DNA of 64,000 bases, from positions 1 through 64,000 of the forward strand of contig NZ_KQ474101.1 of assembly GCF_001401755.1 (NCBI RefSeq). Direction: 5' to 3'. The DNA comes from Aquimarina longa SW024 (GTDB taxonomy: Bacteria; Bacteroidota; Bacteroidia; Flavobacteriales; Flavobacteriaceae). Both the position numbers and the translations under genes were made by a program. Shown here piece by piece: positions 25,704-35,208 of the stretch. The number at the start of each line of letters is the position of its first letter. Positions within the stretch are counted from its first letter, which is position 1. The notes below the pieces were generated by a model. That model had not been told where the DNA came from. It did no database searches and worked only from the letters and a program-made list of their open reading frames with translations.

Positions 25704-25750
25704 TATGTAACCAATGTTACGTACTATTATTATGCATAAAAGTATCTTTG
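25704..25750 (+). promoter_or_regulatory. cydAB promoter with Crp/Fnr-like palindrome
   Basis: TATCTTTG at 25743-25750 is a perfect TAnnTTTG -7 box, with the start codon 30 bp further on. There is no -33 TTG at the usual spacing. That place is instead taken by TATGTAACCAATGTTACGTA (25704-25723), an inverted repeat GTAAC-N4-GTTAC with matching outer TA. Its centre would lie about 43 bp upstream of a start point taken 7 bp past the -7 box. This is the geometry of a class II Crp/Fnr-family activator site, which suits oxygen- or NO-responsive control of cytochrome bd. Which regulator binds is unknown. Confidence 0.6.
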
Positions 25751-25780
25751 TAAAGTTAAAGATTTTAAAAAATATATTCT

Positions 25781-27082
25781 ATGGAAAATCTTGATGCTGC
25801 AAGACTTCAAATGGCGTTTACCCTTATATTTCATATTGTTTTTGCTTGTATTGGTATGGTGATGCCGTTTTTTATGGTGGTATCTCATTATAAGTGGTTA
25901 AAAACAAGAGATCAAGTATATTTAACACTTACCAAATCATGGCAAAAAGGAGTTGCCATATTTTTTGTTACAGGTGCTGTTTCAGGTACAGCATTATCTT
26001 TTGAGTTAGGATTGCTTTGGCCAGAATTTATGAAACATGCCGGACCTATTATAGGAATGCCTTTTTCATTAGAAGGAGCTGCATTTTTTGTAGAAGCTAT
26101 AGCATTAGGTTTCTATCTATATGGTTGGAATAAATTACCCGAAAAATTTCATTGGATAACAGGAGTTATCATAGGATTATCAGGTGTCGCATCAGGGATA
26201 TTAGTAGTTGCCGCAAACGGATGGATGAATGCTCCTAGTGGATTCGATTATATAGATGGAAAATTCTTAAATATAGATCCAATTCAGGCAATGTTAAACC
26301 CTGCTTGGTTTACACAGGCATTACATATGACCTTGGCTGCTTTTACGGCCACAAGTTTTGCTGTAGCAGGAGTCCATGCATATCAGATATATCGAAAAAG
26401 AAAAATAGATTTACATAAAAAAGCATTTAAGATAGCAATTACATTTGGTGCTGTCGCAGCAATATTACAGCCTATTAGTGGAGATATTTCTGCTAAGGAT
26501 ATTGCAGTGCGCCAACCTGTAAAACTGGCTGCTATGGAAGCTCATTATGATACAGAAAAAGGAGCTCCATTATATATTGGGGGAATTGTAAATGCTAAAA
26601 CACAGGAGGTAAGTTATAAAATAGCACTTCCCGGAATGCTATCCTTTCTTGCATTTGCAGATTTTGATGCAGAAGTAAAAGGGCTAAATGATTTTCCTGA
26701 AGATGAACGACCCAATGTACCTATGGTGCACTATGCATTTCAGGTTATGGTAGGAATCGGAAGTTTATTAGTATTAGCTGGGCTATTATATTTTGTTTCT
26801 TTAAAAAAGAAAAAATGGTTTAATTATAATCGATATTGGTTGCTATTTGTAATATTAGCACCTATGGGATTTATAGCTCTAGAAGCAGGATGGATTGTTA
26901 CAGAAGTAGGGCGACAACCGTGGATCATTCATAAGATTATGAGAACCAAAGATGCAGTAACACCTATGCCAGGGATTGTATTTAGTTTCTATACCTATAT
27001 AGCAGTATACTTATCCTTATCAGTTGCTGTTACATGGCTAATGCTTCGACAAATAAAAGTTTTAAATAATTCTAATCACTAA
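25781..27082 (+). CDS. cydA: Cytochrome bd ubiquinol oxidase subunit I
   Basis: This subunit carries the haems of the high-affinity terminal oxidase that reduces O2 to water with quinol electrons. It is 433 residues and multi-pass. His18 (LIFHIVF) fits the haem ligand near the N-terminus. The FSLEGAAFFVEA helix holds the two conserved glutamates of the oxygen/proton channel, and the QALHMTLAAFTATSF helix follows. The signature GRQPW is present near the C-terminus (EVGRQPWII). The length and short Q-loop point to the short-loop class rather than the E. coli-like long one. It is followed 5 bp later by cydB. No separate cydX-like small gene was seen. Confidence 0.97.
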   Translation: MENLDAARLQMAFTLIFHIVFACIGMVMPFFMVVSHYKWLKTRDQVYLTLTKSWQKGVAIFFVTGAVSGTALSFELGLLWPEFMKHAGPIIGMPFSLEGAAFFVEAIALGFYLYGWNKLPEKFHWITGVIIGLSGVASGILVVAANGWMNAPSGFDYIDGKFLNIDPIQAMLNPAWFTQALHMTLAAFTATSFAVAGVHAYQIYRKRKIDLHKKAFKIAITFGAVAAILQPISGDISAKDIAVRQPVKLAAMEAHYDTEKGAPLYIGGIVNAKTQEVSYKIALPGMLSFLAFADFDAEVKGLNDFPEDERPNVPMVHYAFQVMVGIGSLLVLAGLLYFVSLKKKKWFNYNRYWLLFVILAPMGFIALEAGWIVTEVGRQPWIIHKIMRTKDAVTPMPGIVFSFYTYIAVYLSLSVAVTWLMLRQIKVLNNSNH

Positions 27083-27087
27083 GTAGT

Positions 27088-28116
27088 ATGTTATATGTCG
27101 TATTATTTTTTTTAGTTTTTTCCTTGTACCTCTACGTTGTTTTAGGAGGTGCTGATTATGGAGCAGGTATTGTAGAATTATTTTCATCAGAAGAAAATCA
27201 GAAAATTACTAAAAAAACAGTTTATAGAGTGATGGGACCTGTATGGGAAGCTAATCATATATGGATTATTATATTGATTGTAATTTTATGGATTGCATTT
27301 CCGGTATACTATAATATTATGGTAGTGTATTTACATATCCCACTTACAATACTATTATTAGGGGTAACATTAAGAGGAGTAGCTTTTGTTTTTAGACATT
27401 ATGACGCAATAATTGATGATTCTCAAAAAATATATGATGGAATGTTTAAAATTTCTAGTTTGATAACTCCAATAGTTCTAGGGATGATATTTGGAGGATT
27501 AATTAGTGGTAAAATTAACATGACTGAAGATGTAAGTACACTAACATTTTATGATGCATTTATACGACCTTGGTGTAATGTATTTAGTGTACTAGTAGGA
27601 GTGTTTTTTGCATCACTATGTGCATTTTTATCATCTGTTTTATTGATAGGAGAATCCGAAGGAGGAAAAGAAAATATTTATATACGAAAATCTGCTATTG
27701 CAATCATAATTGTTTTTATTATAGGAGTATTAACTTTTGGGTATGGTTATATTTCTGAAAATGTATTTGTGCAGGATTTTATAAAAAACCCTTTTGCGAT
27801 GATCTGTGTTACACTTTCTGCTGTAGTACTAATTCCGTTATGGAATGCCATTAAAAAAGGAAATACCATATGGAGTAGGTTTTTTGCAGGATTACAGGTG
27901 TTTTTTATTCTATTGGCAGCTTTAGGCGCTCATTTTCCAGATATACTGATTACTGAAACAGGTAGTATTAGTTTACTCGATAACATTGCTCCTGATAGTG
28001 TTATTAAGGTTTTAGGAATATCTCTGATTATTGGAGGGTCAGTAATCTTACCAGGATTATTTCATTTATTAAAATCATTTAAAATGATAAAAATCTTAGA
28101 GCAAGATACGGACTAA
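27088..28116 (+). CDS. cydB: Cytochrome bd ubiquinol oxidase subunit II
   Basis: Structural partner of CydA, 342 residues with about eight membrane helices. The N-terminal LGGADYGAGIVELF and the MGPVWEANHIWIIILIV segment are family hallmarks. The start codon lies 5 bp after cydA, so the two are translated from one message. There is no terminator between this gene and the tRNA-Pro(GGG) 60 bp downstream, but that tRNA has its own promoter-like box. Confidence 0.96.
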   Translation: MLYVVLFFLVFSLYLYVVLGGADYGAGIVELFSSEENQKITKKTVYRVMGPVWEANHIWIIILIVILWIAFPVYYNIMVVYLHIPLTILLLGVTLRGVAFVFRHYDAIIDDSQKIYDGMFKISSLITPIVLGMIFGGLISGKINMTEDVSTLTFYDAFIRPWCNVFSVLVGVFFASLCAFLSSVLLIGESEGGKENIYIRKSAIAIIIVFIIGVLTFGYGYISENVFVQDFIKNPFAMICVTLSAVVLIPLWNAIKKGNTIWSRFFAGLQVFFILLAALGAHFPDILITETGSISLLDNIAPDSVIKVLGISLIIGGSVILPGLFHLLKSFKMIKILEQDTD

Positions 28117-28156
28117 ATTGTACCAATTGAATTTCTGAATTTAATCTAAGGATTAT

Positions 28157-28164
28157 TATATTTG
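28157..28164 (+). promoter_or_regulatory. -7 box of tRNA-Pro(GGG)
   Basis: TATATTTG matches TAnnTTTG and lies 15 bp before the tRNA. It is the same octamer as for the other proline tRNA at 25308. No convincing -33 element. Confidence 0.55.
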
Positions 28165-28178
28165 CATTCTAAATTTTT

Positions 28179-28256
<78 letters not shown>

Positions 28257-28292
28257 AAAAAAAGAGATCTTATTAAAGGTCTCTTTTTTTTA
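28257..28292. terminator. Bidirectional terminator
   Basis: AAAGAGATC and GGTCTCTTT (one G-T pair) flank an 8-base loop, with A-rich sequence before and a long T run after. It can end the tRNA on the plus strand and the DUF255 gene, which stops at 28300, on the minus strand. Confidence 0.75.
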
Positions 28293-28299
28293 TATACTT

Positions 28300-30393
28300 T
28301 TATAACTGTTTAAGTGCTTCTTCTATACTCTGAACAGGAAGCTTGCAAGAGCCCTCCTGACAGATATAAATAAAGGTTTCATCTTCTATATACTTATCTT
28401 TAAATACTGGAAGTGCGCTCTTTTGAGTACTAGCAACGACAATACTATTCGGGATATAGTATGAATTAAAAGTAGTCGCTATAGTAGCTGCATTTTCTCC
28501 TACGATTACAATTTCATAAAAAGGATAAACAGTATGAAGTTGTAACATATTCCATTTAGAAAAATCTTTAGCACTATCTGTTATATAACTCATCATAGAA
28601 GATAGCATTAGTTTAGATTTTTTTGTAAACTGGGGATTGTAATTTATAATTCCAAGTCTTTTTAGATTATGCCCCATGATTGCATTTGGAGAAGGGATGA
28701 CTCCATCATCGACTTTAATTAAAGTAGCAATAAGTTTCTGTTCTCTAGTATATGTATACATGCCGCTAACCGAATCTGTGAAATGGGTAGTAACAGTTGT
28801 CTGTAAAGTATTTGCATGATCTAGATAACTAGTTTCTAAAGTTGTGCTATACATGGTAATGTAAGCATCAATTAAGAAAGCATAATCCTCTAAAAAACCT
28901 TCTTGCTGTTGATCATTTTTTTTATAAGTATGCACCAAAAAACTATCTTTAGTATTATTTTTTTGAATAGCATCAGATAGCGCAATAGCTTTGTTTAGAT
29001 ACTCGATGTTACCAATAGCCTTATAGGCATCGATAAAACCATTGATTAATAAAGCATTCCATGAAGTAATAATTTTATCATCAGAATCAGGAGATGTTCT
29101 TTTTTGTCTTTCGGTGAGCAGTAATTCTCGCCATTTAGTTTTTAGAGTTGTAAGATGTTGAGTAGAAATATCATTTTGACTGATAAAAATACTATCGTTA
29201 GAAGATTGAGATAGTATAAAATCGGTACTTTTTTTATTAGGATCAGAAGGTTCTAGAGTATAATACTTAGAGAATAGCACATAGTCCTCTTTTAATAGGA
29301 GTTGTATTTCTTTTTTACTCCACTGATAATATCCTCCTTCTTTACCTTCGCTATCAGCATCTATAGCTGAATGATATCCTCCATTTTTACTTTTCATTTC
29401 ACGTTCTAAAAAATCGATAGTTTCTATTACAATAGTTTTATATCGTGGTTTTTTATACATCTTGTAGGCTTTAGCATACAAACTAATCAACTGAGCATTA
29501 GTATACAGCATTTTTTCGAAATGAGGGACTTTCCAATAAGGATCAGTGCTATATCTAAAAAAACCTCCTCCGATATGATCATAGATACCGCCTGATGCGA
29601 TTTTATCTAGAGTATTTTCTACATGTTTTCTGGTTTTATTGTCATTTGTAAGTACTGCATAATCCATTAAAAAATCCAAGCTATGTGGCTTGATAAATTT
29701 TTGTTTTTCTAGATTACCTCCCCATTTTAGATCCCAGTTTTTTTGCCAGTTTTTTACACTCTGATCAAGAGTCGCTATAGAGAAATTCTGAATATTTTTT
29801 GAAGGCTCAATTATATTAGTAGCACGTATACCAGATGAAATTTTAGACGCATATTCATGTAATTGATCAGGACTAGTTTGATATAAATTCGTGATTTTAT
29901 GCAACACTTCTTTCCATTGTTCATTGGTATGATATGTTCCTCCATATATAGGTTTTCCGTTAGGAAGAAGGATAATATTAAGAGGCCACCCTCCATTACC
30001 TTGCATCAGTTGTACAGCAGTCATGTATATATGATCTAAATCAGGACGTTCTTCTCGATCTACTTTGATATTTATAAAATGCTCATTCATAGAAGCAGCA
30101 ACAGTTTTATCTGTAAAAGTCTCTTTCTCCATTACATGACACCAATGGCAAGAAGAATACCCAATACTTACTACTATCAATTTATTGGTTTTAGTAGCTT
30201 CTTCAAGAACAGCATCACTCCATGGTCTCCAGTCAACAGGATTATAAGCATGCTGTAATAAGTAGGGACTGGTTTCATTAATTAGACTATTGGTGTGCCG
30301 AGTATCGTTTGGTGAAGAATTATTTTTACAGCTATATGCGAATAGTACTAAAGTAAAACAACTAATTTTTAAAACCCGAAAAATAGTAAGCAT
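28300..30393 (-). CDS. Thioredoxin-fold (DUF255/YyaL, spermatogenesis-associated 20-like) lipoprotein
   Basis: A 697-residue protein of the YyaL/SSP411 family: an N-terminal thioredoxin-like domain fused to an (alpha/alpha)6 barrel resembling glycosidases and N-acylglucosamine epimerases. The entry motif SPYLLQHAYNPVDW is intact, as is the redox motif CHWCHVM (SIGYSSCHWCHVM) and the KVDREERPDLD strand. The N-terminus has a hydrophobic segment ending in FAYSCKN, so it is probably lipid-anchored outside the inner membrane; most bacterial relatives are cytosolic. The family's reaction is not settled. On the minus strand, TATTTTTG (30399-30406) with a TTG 22 bp before it lies almost on top of the start codon, so either the mRNA is leaderless or this box is coincidental. 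Confidence 0.9.
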   Translation of the reverse strand: MLTIFRVLKISCFTLVLFAYSCKNNSSPNDTRHTNSLINETSPYLLQHAYNPVDWRPWSDAVLEEATKTNKLIVVSIGYSSCHWCHVMEKETFTDKTVAASMNEHFINIKVDREERPDLDHIYMTAVQLMQGNGGWPLNIILLPNGKPIYGGTYHTNEQWKEVLHKITNLYQTSPDQLHEYASKISSGIRATNIIEPSKNIQNFSIATLDQSVKNWQKNWDLKWGGNLEKQKFIKPHSLDFLMDYAVLTNDNKTRKHVENTLDKIASGGIYDHIGGGFFRYSTDPYWKVPHFEKMLYTNAQLISLYAKAYKMYKKPRYKTIVIETIDFLEREMKSKNGGYHSAIDADSEGKEGGYYQWSKKEIQLLLKEDYVLFSKYYTLEPSDPNKKSTDFILSQSSNDSIFISQNDISTQHLTTLKTKWRELLLTERQKRTSPDSDDKIITSWNALLINGFIDAYKAIGNIEYLNKAIALSDAIQKNNTKDSFLVHTYKKNDQQQEGFLEDYAFLIDAYITMYSTTLETSYLDHANTLQTTVTTHFTDSVSGMYTYTREQKLIATLIKVDDGVIPSPNAIMGHNLKRLGIINYNPQFTKKSKLMLSSMMSYITDSAKDFSKWNMLQLHTVYPFYEIVIVGENAATIATTFNSYYIPNSIVVASTQKSALPVFKDKYIEDETFIYICQEGSCKLPVQSIEEALKQL

Positions 30394-30633
30394 TGTATCA
30401 AAAATATATATTATATCAGACCAAAATACAATATTATATAGTACTATTTCTATCTCATATCCAGATTCATTTTTATAAGAGAATGGATATTTTTACTTTA
30501 GCTATCTTTATAGACATATTAATGTTGTTTATCTGTAGAGTAATGTTGTTTAGGGGATAAGTTTATAATCAAAAAAAATGTTCCCTATTTTCAAAAGCTC
30601 CCGCTATCGGGAATATCAAATTAGAAAAAAATC

Positions 30634-33600
30634 ATGCGTACTATATTATCCTTGCTATTACTAGTTCTAGTGATCTCTGGTTGTTCAACACAAGAGAAAA
30701 AGAAAAAAGGTAGTGAAGTCACACCAAAAGAAGAAATTATAACACTGTTCGAAATGGTTCCGGAGAGCCATAGTACGGTTAATTTTAAGAATACAGTAGA
30801 AGAAACCTTGTATTTTAACTTTCTTAATTATTCTTATATCTATAATGGAGGAGGAGTAGCAGTAGGTGATATTGATAATGATGGATTAGAAGATATATAC
30901 TTTACATCTAATCAGGGGACTAATAAACTGTATCTTAATAAAGGTAATTTTATTTTTGAAGATATTACAAAAAAAGCAGGAGTTACTGATGATAAAGGGT
31001 GGTCTACAGGAGTTTCTATGGTGGATATCAATGCAGATGGATGGTTGGATATGTATGTGTGTAAATCAGGAGCTCTAAAAGATCAAGAAAACAGAAAAAA
31101 TAAGCTATATATCAATCAGAAGAATGGCACATTTGTGGAGCAGGCAAATCAATACGGAGTAGCTTCTAATGCATTTTCTACTCAGGCATACTATATCGAT
31201 TTTGATAAAGATGGAGATTTAGATATGTATTTATTAAATCACAGACCAGACTTTAATAATAATGTAACTATTGACCCAAGAATCCAATCTGCATACCATC
31301 CAGAGAGTACAGATCAGTTTTTTGAAAACCGTAATGGAAAATTTATTGACATTACTCAAAAAGCAGGAGTACTAAATAAAGCTTGGGGTTTAAGTGCTTC
31401 GATAGGTGATTTTAATGATGATAATTGGCCAGATGTTTATGTAGCAAATGATTTTCTGGAATCTGATTTTTTATATATCAATAACCATGATGGGACATTT
31501 ACCAATACAATTCTTACCAATTTAGACCACATCAGTGCTAATAGTATGGGATCTGATTTTGCAGATATTAATAATGATCTAAAACCAGATTTAATTGTTT
31601 TGGATATGGCAGCAGAAGACCATAAAAGGAGTAAGGAGAATATGGCGACTATGAGTACAGAGCATTTTAATGTTTTGGTAAACTCAGGGTATCACCATCA
31701 ATATATGTCTAATATGCTACAACTTAATCTAGGAGAAGGTGTTTATAGCGAGATAGGGCAATTGGCGGGAGTAGCAAAAACAGATTGGAGCTGGGCTCCG
31801 GTATTAGCAGATTTTAATAATGATGGATTTAAGGATCTATTTGTAACCAATGGAATTCTACACGATCTTTCTAATCAGGATTTTAGAAATAGAATGAAGA
31901 CTAATATTAGAAATCGGAAGAAAGTAACACTAGACCAAGCAATACGTATGATGCCTTCTACCAAGTTAAGTAACAAGATGTATCTTAATAATGGAGACTT
32001 AACATTTTTACCCATTACTAAAGAATGGGGGCTACAGAAAAAGGTAAATTCTAATGGAGTAGCCTATGCTGATCTAGATAATGATGGAGATCTTGATTTG
32101 ATCCTTAATAATCAGATGGAAACCGCTAGTATTTATAAAAATAATCAAAGTAATAATTTTATTGCGATAAAACTATTAGGAGATACTAATAATCCTAGTA
32201 GTATTGGAGCAAAAGTACAGGTGTATACTAAAGATCAACAGCAATCAAGAGCATTATATACGGTTAGAGGATTTCAATCCTCAGTAAGCCAACGATTGCA
32301 TTTTGGAGTAGGAGAAGCGACCATCATAGATAGTATACAGGTGCAATGGCCTTTAGGGAATTATAGTATTATACGAGATGTAAAAAGTAATCAAATACTT
32401 ACGATAGCTCAAAAAGATGCTAAAAAAAGTAGCGACGAAGATAAAAAACAATCCACAACTATAGGTACTACTATTGACCCTACCACATTGGGGATCAATT
32501 ATAAGAATAAAGAACAGAATTTTGATGACTATGCATATCAGTTACTATTGCCACAAAAGCAAAGTGAAAAAGGAATAGCACTAACGGTAGGTGATGTCAA
32601 TAATGATGGGAGAGATGACTTTTTTGTTGGAAATGCTAAGGGAGCTGCTGCTGCAGTTTATATACAGAAGGAGGATGGTACTTTTAGAACGTCGAGTACT
32701 GAGGTTTTCCAAAAAGATATATTGTTTGAAGATGCTAAAGCCATATTTTTTGATATGGATAATGATAAAGATCTAGATTTATATGTAGCCAGTGGTAGTT
32801 ATGAGGATCAAGAGGATAGCGAATGGCTTCAGGATAGAATCTATGCCAATGATGGGCAAGGTAATTTTACCAGAAAAAATATACTCCCTACAATGAGATC
32901 AGTGTCTTCTGCGGTTACAGCATCGGATTTTGATAAAGATGGTGATCTCGATCTTTTTATAGGAGGAGGTGTGATTCCTAAAAAATATCCACTAGCATAT
33001 CCTTCGCATTTATTGAAGAATGAATCAGGAAAATTTATAACAGTAACTAATGAAATCACTACAGGATTTGATACACTAAGAATGGTTAATGATGCTATTT
33101 TTACAGACTATGATCAGGATCAGGATCAAGACCTTATTGTAATAGGAGAGTGGATGCCTATTACTATTTTTGAGAATACTAATGGAGTATTTACAAAAAA
33201 AGAAGATAGCACGTTAGCCCATACCTTAGGATGGAATTTTACAATACATGCTACAGATATTGATAAAGATAGGGATACGGATTATTTGATAGGAAACATA
33301 GGACAGAATACAAAGTTTCATCCAACAAAAGAAAAGCCGTTACATATCTATGCTAAGGATTTTGATCAAAATGGTAACTTGGATATTATATTAAGTAAAG
33401 CGTCTACATCTGGATTGTTACTACCCGTACGAGGAAAGCAGTGTTCTTCTGAGCAATTACCAATGCTTAAAGATAAGTTTAAAACCTATGGTGAGTTTGC
33501 AGATGCATCGTTATCGGATATTTATGGAGATCAGGATCTACGAGAAGCAACCCATTATACCGTAACAAACTTTAATACAATGCTATTGGTTAATAAAGGA

Positions 33601-33942
33601 AAAGGTAATTTTATGATACAACCATTACCCATAGGTGCACAGTTTGGACCGACTACAGATTTTGTGATTTCTGATTTTAATAATGATGGTAATGATGATA
33701 TTTTTGGGATAGGCTCATTGTACGAAGCAGAAGTAGAAACCATACGCTATGATGCTAATAAGGGGTATGTGGTTTATGGAAATAAAGAAATTTCTTTAGA
33801 TGGGCTATCGGATTATGATACAACACTTTCTGGAGTACATGGGGTACAGATAAAAGGAGCAGAAAAAATAACGATTGGAGAAAAATTATACATTCTTTTA
33901 TTGTGTAAGAATGAAGGAATGAAATTAATACAGGTGGAGTAA
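30634..33942 (+). CDS. CRTAC1-family lipoprotein with FG-GAP/VCBS repeats and ASPIC/UnbV domain
   Basis: An 1102-residue surface or periplasmic lipoprotein (lipobox VISGC, Cys17). Two beta-propeller blocks are built from Ca2+-binding FG-GAP/VCBS repeats such as VGDIDNDGLEDIYF, IDFDKDGDLDMYLL and ISDFNNDGNDDIFG. Between them, around residues 510-580, is an ASPIC/UnbV-type domain (IGAKVQVYTKDQQQ, RGFQSSVSQRLHFGVG). This layout is widespread in Bacteroidota, often near SusC/SusD pairs, and is thought to bind ligands outside the cell; no SusC/SusD lies here. The DxDxDG loops are well kept. A short hairpin, TCCCG-CTAT-CGGGA, lies 22 bp upstream of the start. Confidence 0.9.
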   Translation: MRTILSLLLLVLVISGCSTQEKKKKGSEVTPKEEIITLFEMVPESHSTVNFKNTVEETLYFNFLNYSYIYNGGGVAVGDIDNDGLEDIYFTSNQGTNKLYLNKGNFIFEDITKKAGVTDDKGWSTGVSMVDINADGWLDMYVCKSGALKDQENRKNKLYINQKNGTFVEQANQYGVASNAFSTQAYYIDFDKDGDLDMYLLNHRPDFNNNVTIDPRIQSAYHPESTDQFFENRNGKFIDITQKAGVLNKAWGLSASIGDFNDDNWPDVYVANDFLESDFLYINNHDGTFTNTILTNLDHISANSMGSDFADINNDLKPDLIVLDMAAEDHKRSKENMATMSTEHFNVLVNSGYHHQYMSNMLQLNLGEGVYSEIGQLAGVAKTDWSWAPVLADFNNDGFKDLFVTNGILHDLSNQDFRNRMKTNIRNRKKVTLDQAIRMMPSTKLSNKMYLNNGDLTFLPITKEWGLQKKVNSNGVAYADLDNDGDLDLILNNQMETASIYKNNQSNNFIAIKLLGDTNNPSSIGAKVQVYTKDQQQSRALYTVRGFQSSVSQRLHFGVGEATIIDSIQVQWPLGNYSIIRDVKSNQILTIAQKDAKKSSDEDKKQSTTIGTTIDPTTLGINYKNKEQNFDDYAYQLLLPQKQSEKGIALTVGDVNNDGRDDFFVGNAKGAAAAVYIQKEDGTFRTSSTEVFQKDILFEDAKAIFFDMDNDKDLDLYVASGSYEDQEDSEWLQDRIYANDGQGNFTRKNILPTMRSVSSAVTASDFDKDGDLDLFIGGGVIPKKYPLAYPSHLLKNESGKFITVTNEITTGFDTLRMVNDAIFTDYDQDQDQDLIVIGEWMPITIFENTNGVFTKKEDSTLAHTLGWNFTIHATDIDKDRDTDYLIGNIGQNTKFHPTKEKPLHIYAKDFDQNGNLDIILSKASTSGLLLPVRGKQCSSEQLPMLKDKFKTYGEFADASLSDIYGDQDLREATHYTVTNFNTMLLVNKGKGNFMIQPLPIGAQFGPTTDFVISDFNNDGNDDIFGIGSLYEAEVETIRYDANKGYVVYGNKEISLDGLSDYDTTLSGVHGVQIKGAEKITIGEKLYILLLCKNEGMKLIQVE

Positions 33943-33949
33943 GAGATAC

Positions 33950-34638
33950 ATGTATAAAGACTACTACAACTTCTTTAATAGAAACCAAAGATGTAACGAT
34001 ACGATACTTAATACACAAAAAATGGAAGTAAGAAAACATTGCTCATACATGGATGGGGAAGAAGAACTTCTAGTTTTGGTGCAATAATCCCTGAATTAAC
34101 AAAAAATGGATCCCAAGTTATACGTTTTGATAGTCCCTGTCATGGCACGAGTACAAAGAGAAAAACAAGCTTTTTTGAAATGTCGGATTTAGTAAAATTA
34201 TTTTTACAAAAAGATACATACGATTTAATCATTACACATTCAATGGGTACAGTACTTGCTTTTATAGCGATGAGCTCATTAAAATATAAAGTAAATCAAA
34301 TGATTGTATTAACAACCTCTAGTAGATTTTTAGAATTTATTGGATTAGCTGTTGCTCAATTTGGTTTAACAACGAAAACCACTAAATTATAGATTAATAA
34401 AATAAGAAAAACGACAACAGCGTACGACCCAGTAACACTAAGAGTTAGTAATAGTATTAAAAATATAGAAATGAGAGATGTTACGTTCATTCATGATAAA
34501 TTTGATAAGATAATCCCAATAGAAAAATCCAAATCAGTAAGTTCATTCATTAAGGGGGCTAAATTTATTGAAATAGAAGAAACTGGGCATTTTAAAATGC
34601 TCTGGTCTAAGAAAGTAATTAAAATTATTGAAGAATAA
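33950..34638 (+). pseudogene. Broken alpha/beta hydrolase gene
   Basis: Remains of a serine hydrolase. A first piece reads KDVTIRYLIHKK in one frame. It breaks in an A-run near 34016-34022 and continues in another frame as LLIHGWGRRTSSFG, FDSPCHGTS and nucleophile elbow THSMGT. A stop at 34390-34392 interrupts this frame. The same frame then goes on to the expected C-terminus: VTFIHDKFDKIIPIEKS (acid strand) and EIEETGHFKML (catalytic His), ending at 34638. All catalytic parts are still recognisable (HGW oxyanion, Ser, Asp, His), so the decay is recent: one frameshift and one in-frame stop. The middle open piece (34039-34392) could be mistaken for a gene. Confidence 0.8.
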
Positions 34639-34829
34639 ATCCTAAGTTATAATACTCAAAGAATATAATTAGTTAATAATATTAATAACAATACTACGTA
34701 TAACTACTTGATGCCAGAGGGCGGATGTTTCCCATTTTTAGAGTAAGCATAAGAGGTTAGGGATGAAGTATGAGAAGCGATCACCAAAAAGTTAAAAAGC
34801 TTCTGTCTTCTAAACCTTCTGATTCGCTG

Positions 34830-35150
34830 TTTTCATTCAGTTCTACGAATTGAGGACTTCGCATGAGTAGTTTTTGGTTAATTTTAATCAATTTATGTCT
34901 CCGATGAGTATTTTTTAGTCAATTTAACCAACCGGAATTTCCGGTTTTAATTTTTTAGTCAATTTAACCAATCGGGAGTTCCCGACGAGCTGTTTTTACT
35001 CAGTTCTGGGAATCGGGAGTTCCCGACGGGCTGTTTTCACTCAGTTCTGGGAATCGGGAGTTCCCGACGGGCTGTTTTTACTCAGTTCTGGGAATCGGGA
35101 GTTCCCGACGAGCTGTTTTTACTCAGTTCTGGGAATTGGGAACTGTATTT
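34830..35150. repeat. 41-bp minisatellite with a hairpin in each unit
   Basis: Four head-to-tail 41-bp units at 34970-35010, 35011-35051, 35052-35092 and 35093-35133 differ at only a couple of positions. Each contains TCGGGA-GT-TCCCGA, able to form a 6-bp hairpin. Upstream are older units with a 40-bp spacing (ATTTTTTAGTCAATTTAACC at 34910 and 34950), one of which holds the palindrome ACCGGAATTTCCGGT. Earlier still, decayed copies reach to about 34830. No open frame crosses the array. It lies just past the end of the DUF58 operon. Confidence 0.85.
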
Positions 35151-35208
35151 TTTATTCTCTAGTATCGGACTTCGGACTTCCAAGCCTTTAGTATTAAATT
35201 TCCAATAG

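Noticed and set aside
30634-33942. SusC/SusD polysaccharide-use locus around the CRTAC1-type lipoprotein
   Set aside because: No SusC barrel, SusD or glycosidase genes flank it; the neighbours are a DUF255 protein and a broken hydrolase.
34039-34392. 117-residue alpha/beta hydrolase as a complete gene
   Set aside because: It starts at a TTG in the middle of a conserved strand and lacks the acid and His parts, which continue in the same frame after the stop. It is the centre of a broken gene.
34970-35133. 41-bp repeats as a CRISPR array
   Set aside because: Units touch each other directly with no unique spacers between them, and no cas genes are present.
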